Of a stretch of 15,068 nucleotides of DNA, positions 7,816 through 15,068 are shown piece after piece (position 1 is the first letter of the stretch; every line of letters begins with the position of its first letter). The translations under genes and the position numbers were made by a program. The DNA comes from Sphingobacteriia bacterium (GTDB lineage: Bacteria > Bacteroidota > Bacteroidia > Chitinophagales > Chitinophagaceae). The notes beneath the pieces were generated by a model that saw nothing but the letters and a program-made list of their open reading frames with translations, searched no databases and was not told the origin of the DNA. The stretch is from contig RDYY01000007.1 of NCBI GenBank assembly GCA_004293505.1, forward strand, positions 1-15,068, written 5' to 3'.

Positions 7816-10323
7816 TTGCGGAAACCTTTACCTGTATTGAAACATCGGCTTTGGTTGCTGGGATTTTTGGTTTTGCTGGCAATGGCCGTGCAAGGTCAGG
7901 GGGTATTGCCCAAACTTTCGGGCCTTGTCATGGACAAGCAAAGCGATGAACCCCTGCCTTATGTTTCGGTTTATTTGAAAAAAAATGGCCGGGGAACCCT
8001 CACCGATTCTGCGGGTGGATTTCGTTGGACAGGTTTGCCCATTGCTTTGCCAGACACTTTGGAAATTGCCAGTGTAGGGTACAAGGTTTTGTCCATTCCT
8101 TTGGCCCTGGGCATGGACAGTTTGCCTTTGCGCATCAAGCTAGAGGTCTTGCCCCCTTCAGGTGAAGCCGTTGTAAAAGTGAAGTACAACCGTGCCCTTT
8201 GGTTTTGGCGCAAGGTCATGGCCAATAAATTTCGCAGCGACAAAATGAATTGGGAGAATTACCGCTATGAGATTTACAACAAGCTGGAATTGGACCTCAA
8301 CAACATCAAGCCCGAAAAAATCAGTGGTAATTTTTTGGTCAAGCCTTTGAATTTTGTTTTTGGGTTTGTGGATTCCACATCAGAGGCCTCGGCTTTTTTA
8401 CCCGTTTATTTGACTGAAACCCTTTCGGATTATTATTATCAACAAAAACCAGAACGCTCTTACGAAGTCATCAAAGCCACCAAGGCCAATGGCATAGAGA
8501 ATGAAAGCTTGGTGAAAGAATTGGGGGGTACCTACCAGAATGTTAATGTCTTGGGCAACTTGATACCTGTATTTGACAAGGATTTCATCAGCCCCTTTCA
8601 TGTGAATGCGCCCGCTTATTACCAATTTAAGTTGGCCGATACCGCTTACCAAAACGGGAAGCGATTGGTGCACCTTTTGTTTTTTGCCAAGCGCAAAGGG
8701 GAGAATACATTTGATGGAGACTGCTGGGTGTACGACACCAGTTTTGCCCTGCAAAAAATCACCTTGAGACCCGCTTCAGAAGTAAATGTCAATTTCATTG
8801 AGGGCCTGACCCTGATCCAAGAATTCAAAAAACTAAACGATACGGCTTGGTATGTGTACAAAGACCGATTTGTAGCCGATATTTCTCCCATTGGTAAGCG
8901 CAAACTGGGCTTTAAAGGAAGAAAGACCACTACCTATGAAAACATGGTGGTGAACGACACTGCTACGCTGGCTTTTATTCGGCAGGCCAAAAAGCCCGCC
9001 CAGATTGACTTGGCTGAAAACCATGCACAAATTGCAGACAGTTCCTGGTTGCGGTTGCGACACGAGCCCCTCAGCAAAACCGAGCAGACCGTGTACAAGG
9101 TCTTGGATACCTTGAACAAAAATCCTACCTATCTTTTTTACCGAGATGTGGTTGAAGTCATCGCCAAGGGAACCCGTGATGTGGGCAATGTGCGCTTGGG
9201 CCCTTGGTATTATTGGTTGAGTGGCAACCTGTGGGAAGGGGTCAGGACCCGCTTTGATGTGTATTCCAACAAAGGCTTCAGTGAAAAATGGCAATGGGGA
9301 GGCTACCTGGCTTATGGATCGCTGGACAGGCAATTAAAAGGAAAAATTCAGGTGCGCTACTTGTTCAACAAAGATCCTTGGACCCTGTTGACCTTGTCTT
9401 ATCGCAACGACATTGACAACCGCCAAATGTATTATGACCAATTGGGTACGGACAATATTTTTGCCACCATTTTGCGCCGCCCAGGTATTCCCTTTAAGTT
9501 TCAACAAATAGAAGAAACCAAGGCCGAATTTTTTAGAGAGGGCCACAGTGGCTTGTCGGTGGGATTGACTGCTTCGCACCGCCGTTACACGGCCCTGCAA
9601 AATCTTCCGGGGGTATCTTTTTTTAAATCAACGGGAAGCAATCCATTTTTAACGGTTGAAACCCAATTGCGCTTGCGGTATGCTTTTGGCGAGCGGCACT
9701 ATGTTGACAATTTTGAGCGCACCAGTTTGGGAACCTTGTTTCCCATTGTAGATTTTAAATACACCAAGAGTTGGCCAGGTCTCATGGGCAATACCAATGA
9801 CTACCAAAAGATTGACCTAACCGTTAGCGACGACATCAAGATTGCGCCCTATGGTTATTTTCATTACAACTTGTTTGCGGGCAAAGTATTTGGGGTGGCC
9901 CCTTACCAAATGTTGGATATTTTACCCGGCAACGAGTTGTACTATTACAACCGCTATGCTTTTAACCTCATGTACCAATTTGAATTCCTCACAGACCGCT
10001 ACGCCGGTATTCAATTGGAACACAATATTGGATCGGGTATTTTTCGCTGGTTTGGCCCTTCGCGCAAATTCAAGCTGCGACAGTTTTGGAACCTCAAAGC
10101 TGTGGTGGGTGATTTGAGCCAAGCCAACCAAGCCTATAATTTTGTTGGCCCCCATCCTTTTCGCAGCCTCAACAACAATACCTATGTTGAAATAGGCACA
10201 GGGGTAGACAATATTTTTAAATTCTTTCGCGTGGACCTGGTGTGGGGATTGGCTCCCCAGGCCAATGCCCTGCCCTCAGATAGAAGGTTTGGGGTCTTTG
10301 CCAGTTACCGGTTTAATTTCTGA
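7816..10323 (+). CDS. CarboxypepD_reg-like / DUF5686 outer-membrane protein
   Basis: Outer-membrane protein of 835 residues. After a signal peptide (about 1-28, cut near VQGQG) comes a carboxypeptidase-regulatory-like beta-sandwich (about 33-112; LSGLVMDKQSDEPLPYVSV, then GYKVLSIPL). The long remainder fits DUF5686: the opening YNRALWFWRKVMANKF and NYRYEIYNKLELDLNNI, a mixed middle section, and a barrel-like region ending FASYRFNF with a C-terminal Phe. The only plausible start is TTG at 7816; no ATG occurs before the signal-peptide core. It lies 2 bases after the stop of the propeller/barrel gene, so the pair is almost certainly co-transcribed and probably translationally coupled. DUF5686 proteins are common in Bacteroidota but lack a defined function, and resemble TonB-dependent receptors only in the N-terminal domain; no TonB plug is seen. 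Confidence 0.92.
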   Translation: MRKPLPVLKHRLWLLGFLVLLAMAVQGQGVLPKLSGLVMDKQSDEPLPYVSVYLKKNGRGTLTDSAGGFRWTGLPIALPDTLEIASVGYKVLSIPLALGMDSLPLRIKLEVLPPSGEAVVKVKYNRALWFWRKVMANKFRSDKMNWENYRYEIYNKLELDLNNIKPEKISGNFLVKPLNFVFGFVDSTSEASAFLPVYLTETLSDYYYQQKPERSYEVIKATKANGIENESLVKELGGTYQNVNVLGNLIPVFDKDFISPFHVNAPAYYQFKLADTAYQNGKRLVHLLFFAKRKGENTFDGDCWVYDTSFALQKITLRPASEVNVNFIEGLTLIQEFKKLNDTAWYVYKDRFVADISPIGKRKLGFKGRKTTTYENMVVNDTATLAFIRQAKKPAQIDLAENHAQIADSSWLRLRHEPLSKTEQTVYKVLDTLNKNPTYLFYRDVVEVIAKGTRDVGNVRLGPWYYWLSGNLWEGVRTRFDVYSNKGFSEKWQWGGYLAYGSLDRQLKGKIQVRYLFNKDPWTLLTLSYRNDIDNRQMYYDQLGTDNIFATILRRPGIPFKFQQIEETKAEFFREGHSGLSVGLTASHRRYTALQNLPGVSFFKSTGSNPFLTVETQLRLRYAFGERHYVDNFERTSLGTLFPIVDFKYTKSWPGLMGNTNDYQKIDLTVSDDIKIAPYGYFHYNLFAGKVFGVAPYQMLDILPGNELYYYNRYAFNLMYQFEFLTDRYAGIQLEHNIGSGIFRWFGPSRKFKLRQFWNLKAVVGDLSQANQAYNFVGPHPFRSLNNNTYVEIGTGVDNIFKFFRVDLVWGLAPQANALPSDRRFGVFASYRFNF

Positions 10324-10356
10324 GGGTAGGGCTCTTCTAACCCCAGCGTGTCAGTC

Positions 10357-10378
10357 AGCAAACCAGATTGCTCTTTTT
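10357..10378 (+). terminator. Candidate Rho-independent terminator after the DUF5686 gene
   Basis: AGCAA, a 6-base loop and TTGCT form a 5-bp stem, followed by CTTTTT. It lies 33 bases after the DUF5686 stop, in the 66-base gap before the convergent TerC gene. The stem is short and AT-rich, so it may be weak. Confidence 0.4.
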
Positions 10379-10389
10379 AAATCACCATC

Positions 10390-11187
10390 TTAACGGGCCA
10401 TGTCGGATTTTCCTGCTGCTTCAGCTTCCGGTAAGCTGGGGTGGCGCAAGGCCACGGGTTTTTGGTGGGCTTTGCGGGTTTTCATGTTCAGGATTTCCAC
10501 CCCAAAAGAAAACGCCATGGCGAAATACACATAATTCTTCAAGTGCAATTCATGGCTGCGTTCTGCATCCCATCCTTCTACCAACAACACAAAACCAATC
10601 ATGACCAAGAAGGAAAGGGCCAGCATTTTAAAAGCTGGGTGCTTGTGGATAAAGGCAGAGATGGCAGGCGAGAACATAAACATGACCAACATGGCAATGA
10701 CCACGGCAGCTACCATGATTTCCAAGTGCTTGGCTGTACCTCCTGCCGTAATGATGCTGTCAAAACTAAAGACCATGTCAATGAGCATGATCTGAACAAT
10801 TCCTGCGGTAAAACCCAATTGTTTGGCTTGCCCGCCATAGTGTTCGGCTTCTCCCTCTAGCTTGTGGTGGATCTCGCGCACGGTTTTGTACAACAAGAAA
10901 AGCCCACCGCCCAACATGACCAAACTGGCCAAATCAAAACTTTTGTCCATGACGGTAAACACAGATTTTCCTTTTTGGGCCAAGAGCCAGCTGAGGCCAA
11001 AAAGCAAAATAGTCCGCGTTGTGATGCCCATGATCATCCACAACAAACGGGCCCTTTTTTCAAATGCTTTGGGCATGCGGTTGATGATGATGCTGACAAA
11101 AATAACATTGTCAATACCCAGTACAACTTCCAGTAAAGTCAGGACCAGGAAACTCACCAAATTGTCTACCGTGAATAAATGGCTCAT
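10390..11187 (-). CDS. TerC family integral membrane protein
   Basis: Polytopic inner-membrane protein of 265 residues. Six to seven hydrophobic segments are visible. The two family signatures are present as an internal repeat: LEVVLGIDNVIF (Glu20, Asp26) and LIDMVFSFDSII (Asp137, Asp143), the acidic residues thought to coordinate metal. TerC-family proteins have been linked to manganese export and, in tellurite operons, to resistance. No other ter genes are here, so a general metal-homeostasis role is likelier; this is inference. The C-terminal tail (from about 237) is charged and hydrophilic. The start at 11187 puts the first helix close to the N-terminus. It lies 71 bases downstream of pyrD on the same strand, possibly co-transcribed, and is convergent with the DUF5686 gene. 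Confidence 0.93.
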   Translation of the reverse strand: MSHLFTVDNLVSFLVLTLLEVVLGIDNVIFVSIIINRMPKAFEKRARLLWMIMGITTRTILLFGLSWLLAQKGKSVFTVMDKSFDLASLVMLGGGLFLLYKTVREIHHKLEGEAEHYGGQAKQLGFTAGIVQIMLIDMVFSFDSIITAGGTAKHLEIMVAAVVIAMLVMFMFSPAISAFIHKHPAFKMLALSFLVMIGFVLLVEGWDAERSHELHLKNYVYFAMAFSFGVEILNMKTRKAHQKPVALRHPSLPEAEAAGKSDMAR

Positions 11188-11258
11188 GTGATTGATTTGA
11201 ACGTAAAAGCAAAAATTTTATCCAACCGCTCGCAAAGAAATGACATTCAACCTGTCTT

Positions 11259-12317
11259 TCATTGGGTTTTTGACAAGTGACGGCAGATCTTCCTGACCAT
11301 GCCTGGGCCTTCGTACACAAAACCCGTCCACACTTGTACCAAGCTGGCGCCCAATTTCAATTTGTGGGCTGCATCGGCCCCACTGAAAATGCCACCACTG
11401 GCAATGATGGGAAGGCGACCATTTGTCAAGGAAATACAATCGGCCAAAACCTTGTCTGCACGGGCTTGTAAAGGCCAACCACTTAATCCGCCCGCGCCAA
11501 AATCTGTTGCCACTTGGGTGCTGACTGGGCTCAACCCACTGCGGTCCAAAGTGGTGTTGGAAACCACCAATCCATCCAAAGTCATTTCTTGGCTGAGCGA
11601 AGCGATATCGGCCAATTGCTCGGTTTCCAAGTCTGGCGCAATTTTAAGCAAGATGGGCTTGGGTTTTGCTTTGCCTTGGTTGTCGTTTTGCAAATTGCCC
11701 AAAATTTTCATGAGGGAATCCTTGTCTTGCAAAGCCCTCAACCCGGGGGTATTGGGTGAACTCACGTTGACCACAAAATAATCTACTTGTTCATGCAGGG
11801 TTTGGAAACAAGCCAAATAATCTTTCCAAGCGTCTTCGTTGGGGGTGTCTTTGTTCTTGCCAATATTGCCCCCAATCACCATGCGAGAAGGGTCGGTGCT
11901 GGACTGACCTACTTGCCAAGCGGCCAATCTTTGGGCAATGGCCACCATGCCTTCGTTGTTGAAACCCATGCGGTTGACCAACGCTTTGTCTTGAGGAAGG
12001 CGCAAGAGTCGGGGCGATGGATTGCCCAACTGGGGCCTTGGTGTGACGGTGCCAATTTCTACGGCGCCAAATCCCAAGAGCGACAATTCGGGTAAATAAG
12101 CCGCATTCTTGTCAAACCCAGCTCCCAGACCTACCGGATTGGGAAAGCGAAGGCCAAAGACGGTTTTGCCCAATCTGGTATCTTTCACCCCAAACTGGCC
12201 TTCTAACAAGGTCCTGCCCAAGCCTGTAGCCCCCGCTAAGCGCAGGGCTTTCATGGAAAAATGGTGGACTTCTTCAGGGGGGAATGCAAACAGAATATTG
12301 CGAAGCGCAGCGTACAC
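11259..12317 (-). CDS. pyrD: Dihydroorotate dehydrogenase (quinone), class 2
   Basis: Membrane-associated flavoenzyme that oxidises dihydroorotate to orotate with quinone in de novo pyrimidine synthesis; 352 residues. The N-terminal helical segment (YAALRNILFAFPPEEVHHFS) marks the quinone-using class 2. Visible FMN and substrate residues are GLGAGFDKNA (Lys70), NRMGFNNEG (Asn115), NVSSPNTPGLR (catalytic Ser187), LLKIAPDL (Lys225), SNTT (Asn254), GGLSG, ASGGI, and VQVWTGFVYEGP near the end, where the usual Tyr is Trp. I prefer GTG at 12317, which aligns with the start of E. coli PyrD and lies downstream of a candidate -7 element. A TTG at 12335 would lie inside that element and adds six residues. 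The gene is divergent from the thiolase. Confidence 0.96.
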   Translation of the reverse strand: MYAALRNILFAFPPEEVHHFSMKALRLAGATGLGRTLLEGQFGVKDTRLGKTVFGLRFPNPVGLGAGFDKNAAYLPELSLLGFGAVEIGTVTPRPQLGNPSPRLLRLPQDKALVNRMGFNNEGMVAIAQRLAAWQVGQSSTDPSRMVIGGNIGKNKDTPNEDAWKDYLACFQTLHEQVDYFVVNVSSPNTPGLRALQDKDSLMKILGNLQNDNQGKAKPKPILLKIAPDLETEQLADIASLSQEMTLDGLVVSNTTLDRSGLSPVSTQVATDFGAGGLSGWPLQARADKVLADCISLTNGRLPIIASGGIFSGADAAHKLKLGASLVQVWTGFVYEGPGMVRKICRHLSKTQ

Positions 12318-12332
12318 GGGAATGGTTTGGCG

Positions 12333-12340
12333 CAAAAATA
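12333..12340 (-). promoter_or_regulatory. Candidate -7 element for pyrD
   Basis: The minus strand reads TATTTTTG (TAnnTTTG), 15 bases before the GTG at 12317. It overlaps the alternative TTG start codon, so if it is a real promoter it rules that start out. No -33 element is evident. Confidence 0.35.
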
Positions 12341-12402
12341 ACCCAAAACCCAGCCCGACCCAGAAAATAATAGTTGCATAAACAACTTTTGAAGCTTTTC
12401 CC

Positions 12403-12410
12403 TACATTTG
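12403..12410 (+). promoter_or_regulatory. Candidate -7 element for the thiolase gene
   Basis: TACATTTG matches TAnnTTTG, 17 bases before the ATG at 12428. A TTTTG occurs upstream (12387-12391) but only 11 bases away, too close for the usual -33 element. Confidence 0.45.
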
Positions 12411-12427
12411 AATCCTAATCATTGTCC

Positions 12428-13603
12428 ATGCAAGAAGCATATATCGTAGCTGGTTACCGCACAGCAGTAGCCAAAAGCAAAAGAGGTGGATTTCGTTTTT
12501 TTCGGCCCGATGATTTGGCCGTTGAACTGATCAAGGGCCTGATGGCCAGTATTCCGCAGTTGGACCCCAAAAGAGTAGACGACTTGATCGTGGGCAATGC
12601 AGTGCCGGAAGCAGAACAAGGCTTGCAATTTGGGCGCATCATTGCGGCCAAAGCCATGGGCATTGAAGTGCCTGGTATCACCATCAACCGTTATTGCGCC
12701 AGTGGCTTGGAAAGCATTGCCATGGCAACTGCCAAGATCAGAACAGGGATGGCGGATTGCATTGTAGCAGGTGGAACAGAAAGCATGAGCATGGTTCCAA
12801 CAGCTGGTTGGAAAACGGTACCCTCTTACAGCATTGCTTCCAGCGAACCGGATTATTACCTCAGCATGGGACTTACCGCCGAAGCAGTAGCCAAGGAATT
12901 CAATGTCAGCCGCGCCGACCAAGACGAGTTTGCTTACCATTCTCATCGCAAAGCAGCTGTGGCCATTGAAAATGGTTATTTCAAAAAAGGCATTTTGCCC
13001 ATCACAGTAGAAGAAAATTACGTGAACGAAAAAGGCAAAAAAGCCACTCGTTCTTATGTGGTCGATACCGATGAAGGCCTGCGCAAAGAAACCACGGTGG
13101 AGGGCTTGGCCAAATTAAAACCAGCTTTTGCTGTAGGAGGATCTGTTACAGCAGGGAATGCCTCTCAAACCAGTGATGGGGCTTCTTTTGTGGTGGTCAT
13201 GAGCGAACGCATGGTAAAAGAATTGGGGCTTCAACCCATTGGCCGATTGGTGAATTGTGCTGTTGCTGGCGTGCATCCCCGCATCATGGGCATAGGTCCT
13301 GTAGCTGCCATCCCCAAAGTGTTGCGCCAAGCCAATATGCAAATCGCTGACATTGATTTGATTGAATTGAATGAAGCATTTGCTTCTCAGTCTTTGGCCG
13401 TGATCAGAGAATTGGGACTGGATCCTGAAAAAGTGAACATCAATGGCGGGGCCATTGCTTTGGGTCACCCCTTGGGTTGCACAGGGAGCAAATTAACAGT
13501 GCAAGTGCTATCCGACATGGAAAGACTCAACAAAAAATATGGCATGGTTACAGCCTGTGTAGGTGGTGGCCAAGGCATTGCCGGCATCATTGAGAGGCTT
13601 TGA
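12428..13603 (+). CDS. Acetyl-CoA C-acyltransferase (thiolase)
   Basis: Thiolase of 391 residues, the usual length, joining or cleaving acyl-CoA by a ping-pong mechanism. The nucleophile Cys90 lies in NRYCASGLESIAMA. The second half has NEAFASQSLA, His347 in GGAIALGHPLGCTGS, and the general acid/base Cys377 in ACVGGGQGIAGI, so all catalytic residues are present. GGTESMSMVP is also diagnostic. The sequence leans toward the beta-oxidation 3-ketoacyl-CoA thiolases (FadA/FadI-like) rather than biosynthetic acetoacetyl-CoA thiolases, but no hydratase/dehydrogenase partner is adjacent. I chose the ATG at 12428, which begins MQEAYIVAGYRTA like typical thiolases; a TTG two codons earlier is unlikely. 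A weak hairpin with a T-run follows the gene. Confidence 0.95.
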   Translation: MQEAYIVAGYRTAVAKSKRGGFRFFRPDDLAVELIKGLMASIPQLDPKRVDDLIVGNAVPEAEQGLQFGRIIAAKAMGIEVPGITINRYCASGLESIAMATAKIRTGMADCIVAGGTESMSMVPTAGWKTVPSYSIASSEPDYYLSMGLTAEAVAKEFNVSRADQDEFAYHSHRKAAVAIENGYFKKGILPITVEENYVNEKGKKATRSYVVDTDEGLRKETTVEGLAKLKPAFAVGGSVTAGNASQTSDGASFVVVMSERMVKELGLQPIGRLVNCAVAGVHPRIMGIGPVAAIPKVLRQANMQIADIDLIELNEAFASQSLAVIRELGLDPEKVNINGGAIALGHPLGCTGSKLTVQVLSDMERLNKKYGMVTACVGGGQGIAGIIERL

Positions 13604-13622
13604 GTTAATTCATTTTAAAGCC

Positions 13623-13644
13623 TGACGGGGGTCATGTTTTTTTT
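13623..13644 (+). terminator. Weak hairpin plus T-run after the thiolase gene
   Basis: TGAC, GGGG, GTCA form a 4-bp stem, followed by TG and eight T residues, 20 bases after the thiolase stop. The T-run is good but the stem is very short, so termination may be inefficient or absent. No TAnnTTTG element was found between here and the stress protein start at 13680. Confidence 0.3.
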
Positions 13645-13679
13645 GTACGGGAAGCACGAACTTTACGAAAATCACCAAC

Positions 13680-14519
13680 ATGAAAACCATTCTGCTCCCC
13701 ACCGATTTTTCTGCCACGGCGCAAAACGCTGCCGACTATGCCGTGCAATTGGCCCAACAAATTGGGGCTACCCGTTTGGTTTTGTTTCATGCTTATGATG
13801 TGCCCGTAGCTGTTGATCCCCTCATGCCCGGATTGCCTGTTCCTGAATTAGATGCTTTTCGCAGTGCAGCCGAATCCCGCATCTATGCTTTGCGGCACCA
13901 GTACTTGGAAAAATATGGTGAATCATTTTTGTTTGATGTACAACTTCATTTTGGTTCCTTGTTGGGTGGACTAAGTGATGTGTGCACCCAACTACCCATT
14001 GATTTGATTGTCATGGGCATCACCGGTGGCGGTGCGGTAGAAGAAACCTTGGTGGGCAGCAATACCTTGGGTGTGGCCAATGAATTGACCATTCCCTTGC
14101 TGATAGTGCCGCCACATGCACAATTCCAACACATCAGCAAAGTCTTGATGGCCTGTGATTTTGAGGCAGCAGAAACAACCATTCCAGTTGACTTGTTGCA
14201 AAAATTATTGACCAGTACCCAATCCAAGTTGCACGTGATCAATGTAGAGGACAGAGAAGACGATCGTTCTTTGCCGGCTAAAATCTTTGGAGAATCAGCA
14301 GCTGTTTATTCTACTTTGGCCAGCCTCAATCCCAGTTATCATTTTTTGGAGCACCGTGACTTTACCGAAGCCGTGAATGGATTGGCAGAAAAAGAATCCG
14401 TGCAAATCATTGTGAACTTGGCCCGCAAGCGGGGATTCTTTGACAAGATTTTTCGGATTTCCCACACCAAGAAATTGGCTTTTCACAGCCACTTGCCTGT
14501 CTTGGTCTTGCGGCGCTGA
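13680..14519 (+). CDS. Tandem universal stress protein (UspA family)
   Basis: Cytoplasmic universal stress protein of 279 residues with two tandem Usp domains, roughly 1-146 and 150-279. The first begins KTILLPTDFSATAQNAADYA (Asp9) and contains the nucleotide-binding motif G-2x-G-9x-G-S (Gly113, Gly116, Gly126-Ser127), so it probably binds ATP. The second begins SKVLMACDF and ends HSHLPVLVLRR but lacks that glycine motif, suggesting a structural domain. Such two-domain Usp proteins are common in Bacteroidota and tied to stress survival; the precise role is unknown. It is preceded by 76 bases after the thiolase and ends directly against the convergent nadE, with no spacer. Confidence 0.94.
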   Translation: MKTILLPTDFSATAQNAADYAVQLAQQIGATRLVLFHAYDVPVAVDPLMPGLPVPELDAFRSAAESRIYALRHQYLEKYGESFLFDVQLHFGSLLGGLSDVCTQLPIDLIVMGITGGGAVEETLVGSNTLGVANELTIPLLIVPPHAQFQHISKVLMACDFEAAETTIPVDLLQKLLTSTQSKLHVINVEDREDDRSLPAKIFGESAAVYSTLASLNPSYHFLEHRDFTEAVNGLAEKESVQIIVNLARKRGFFDKIFRISHTKKLAFHSHLPVLVLRR

Positions 14520-15068
14520 TCAATTCAGGTATTTGCCCACAATGGGTACGCGCCTGCCCACACCAAATGCTTTGGGGGATATGCGAATGATGGGACAAAA
14601 TTGGTTGCGTTTGTACTCATTGTTGTTCACCATTTTCAAGGTCCTGTCTACCAATGCTGGGTCAAAGCCCAAGGCTTTGATTGCTTTGGGACCCTGTCTT
14701 TTCTCAATGTATTGGTAAAGAATCTGGTCCAAAACGGAATAGTCGGGTAAACTGTCGCTGTCTTTTTGGTTGGGCCTGAGTTCGGCACTGGGTGCTTTGT
14801 AAATGATGTTCTCGGGAATGACCACACCGTTTCGGTTGATGTAATGGGCCAAAGCATAAACTTGCAATTTGTAACAGTCTCCCAAGACACCCAATCCGCC
14901 CGCCATGTCGCCGTACAGCGTGCCATAGCCTGTGGCCAATTCACTTTTGTTGGACGTGTTCAACAAGATGTACCCGAATTTATTGGCAATGGCCATCAAA
15001 AGGTTTCCGCGACTTCTGCTTTGGATGTTCTCTTCTGCCAAGGAAAAAGGCAGGTCGCCAAACAGGGG
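14520..15068 (-). CDS. nadE: NAD+ synthetase, C-terminal part (5' end outside window)
   Basis: C-terminal 182 residues of NAD+ synthetase, which amidates deamido-NAD to NAD+ using ATP. The reading frame is open through position 15068 (residues PLFGDLPFSL before AEENIQ), so the start lies beyond the window. Visible signatures are EENIQSRSRGNLLMAIAN, NTSNKSELATGYGTLYGDM, GGLGVLGDCYKLQVYALA, and the loop APSAELRPNQKDSDSLPDYS, which match the glutamine-hydrolysing type better than the short ammonia-dependent one. If so, an N-terminal nitrilase-like glutaminase domain should lie to the right of the window. The end is conserved-looking (QFCPIIRISPKAFGVGRRVPI). It is convergent with the stress protein gene, with stop codons abutting and no terminator in between. 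Confidence 0.93.
   Translation of the reverse strand, partial: PLFGDLPFSLAEENIQSRSRGNLLMAIANKFGYILLNTSNKSELATGYGTLYGDMAGGLGVLGDCYKLQVYALAHYINRNGVVIPENIIYKAPSAELRPNQKDSDSLPDYSVLDQILYQYIEKRQGPKAIKALGFDPALVDRTLKMVNNNEYKRNQFCPIIRISPKAFGVGRRVPIVGKYLN

Noticed and set aside
8833..9333. 166-codon open frame antisense to the DUF5686 gene
   Set aside because: Shadow frame with no domain; the sense frame is fully consistent with DUF5686.
10864..11191. Open frames on the plus strand opposite the TerC gene
   Set aside because: The minus strand encodes clear TerC motifs and membrane helices; the plus-strand translations have none.
11188..11258. Possible promoter or terminator between pyrD and the TerC gene
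   Set aside because: I found no good TAnnTTTG match with proper spacing and no stable hairpin with a T-run, so the 71-base gap is left unassigned.
12419..12946. 175-codon open frame antisense to the thiolase
   Set aside because: The sense frame holds the catalytic Cys90 motif; the antisense translation has no recognisable features.
1..15068. CRISPR array, tRNA, rRNA or insertion sequence
   Set aside because: No regularly spaced repeats, cloverleaf-like sequence, rRNA-like sequence or transposase frame with terminal repeats was seen on either strand.

Overview
The window looks like ordinary chromosomal DNA from a member of the Bacteroidota. The evidence is several TAnnTTTG-type -7 elements just upstream of genes, no obvious Shine-Dalgarno sequences, two large outer-membrane proteins of kinds typical of the phylum (a CarboxypepD_reg-like plus DUF5686 protein, and a TolB-like propeller/barrel fusion), and a PhoB/PhoR-like pair. 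Base composition is moderate. I cannot name a genus; Chitinophagia or Saprospiria would be my guess. I saw no tRNA, rRNA, CRISPR array, insertion sequence or phage gene.

Layout. Positions 1-1405 (minus) hold a two-component pair: an OmpR-family response regulator followed, with a 3-base stop/start overlap, by a membrane histidine kinase that starts on TTG and runs off the left edge. A 140-base divergent region with a perfect 17-base palindrome separates it from a 733-residue exported protein (1546-3747, plus). The C-terminus of that protein carries a His/Cys pattern resembling clan CD (caspase/gingipain-like) peptidases. It overlaps tail to tail by 12 bases with a metallo-beta-lactamase-fold hydrolase (3736-4377, minus).

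Positions 4436-10323 (plus) hold two adjacent large outer-membrane proteins separated by 2 bases. The first appears to join a degenerate gluzincin-like domain, a TolB-like propeller and a C-terminal beta-barrel. The second is a DUF5686 protein. They are probably co-transcribed and are the most unusual part of the window.

From 10390 to 12317 (minus) lie a TerC-family membrane protein and, upstream of it, a class 2 dihydroorotate dehydrogenase (pyrD). Divergent from pyrD is a thiolase (12428-13603, plus), followed by a tandem universal stress protein (13680-14519, plus). The 3' part of a NAD+ synthetase gene (nadE, minus) abuts the stress protein and leaves the window on the right.

Functionally the window mixes housekeeping metabolism (pyrimidine and NAD synthesis, acyl-CoA metabolism), stress and signalling genes, and envelope proteins. 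No single pathway unites them. The candidates for undescribed biology are the exported protein with the peptidase-like C-terminus and the outer-membrane tandem.
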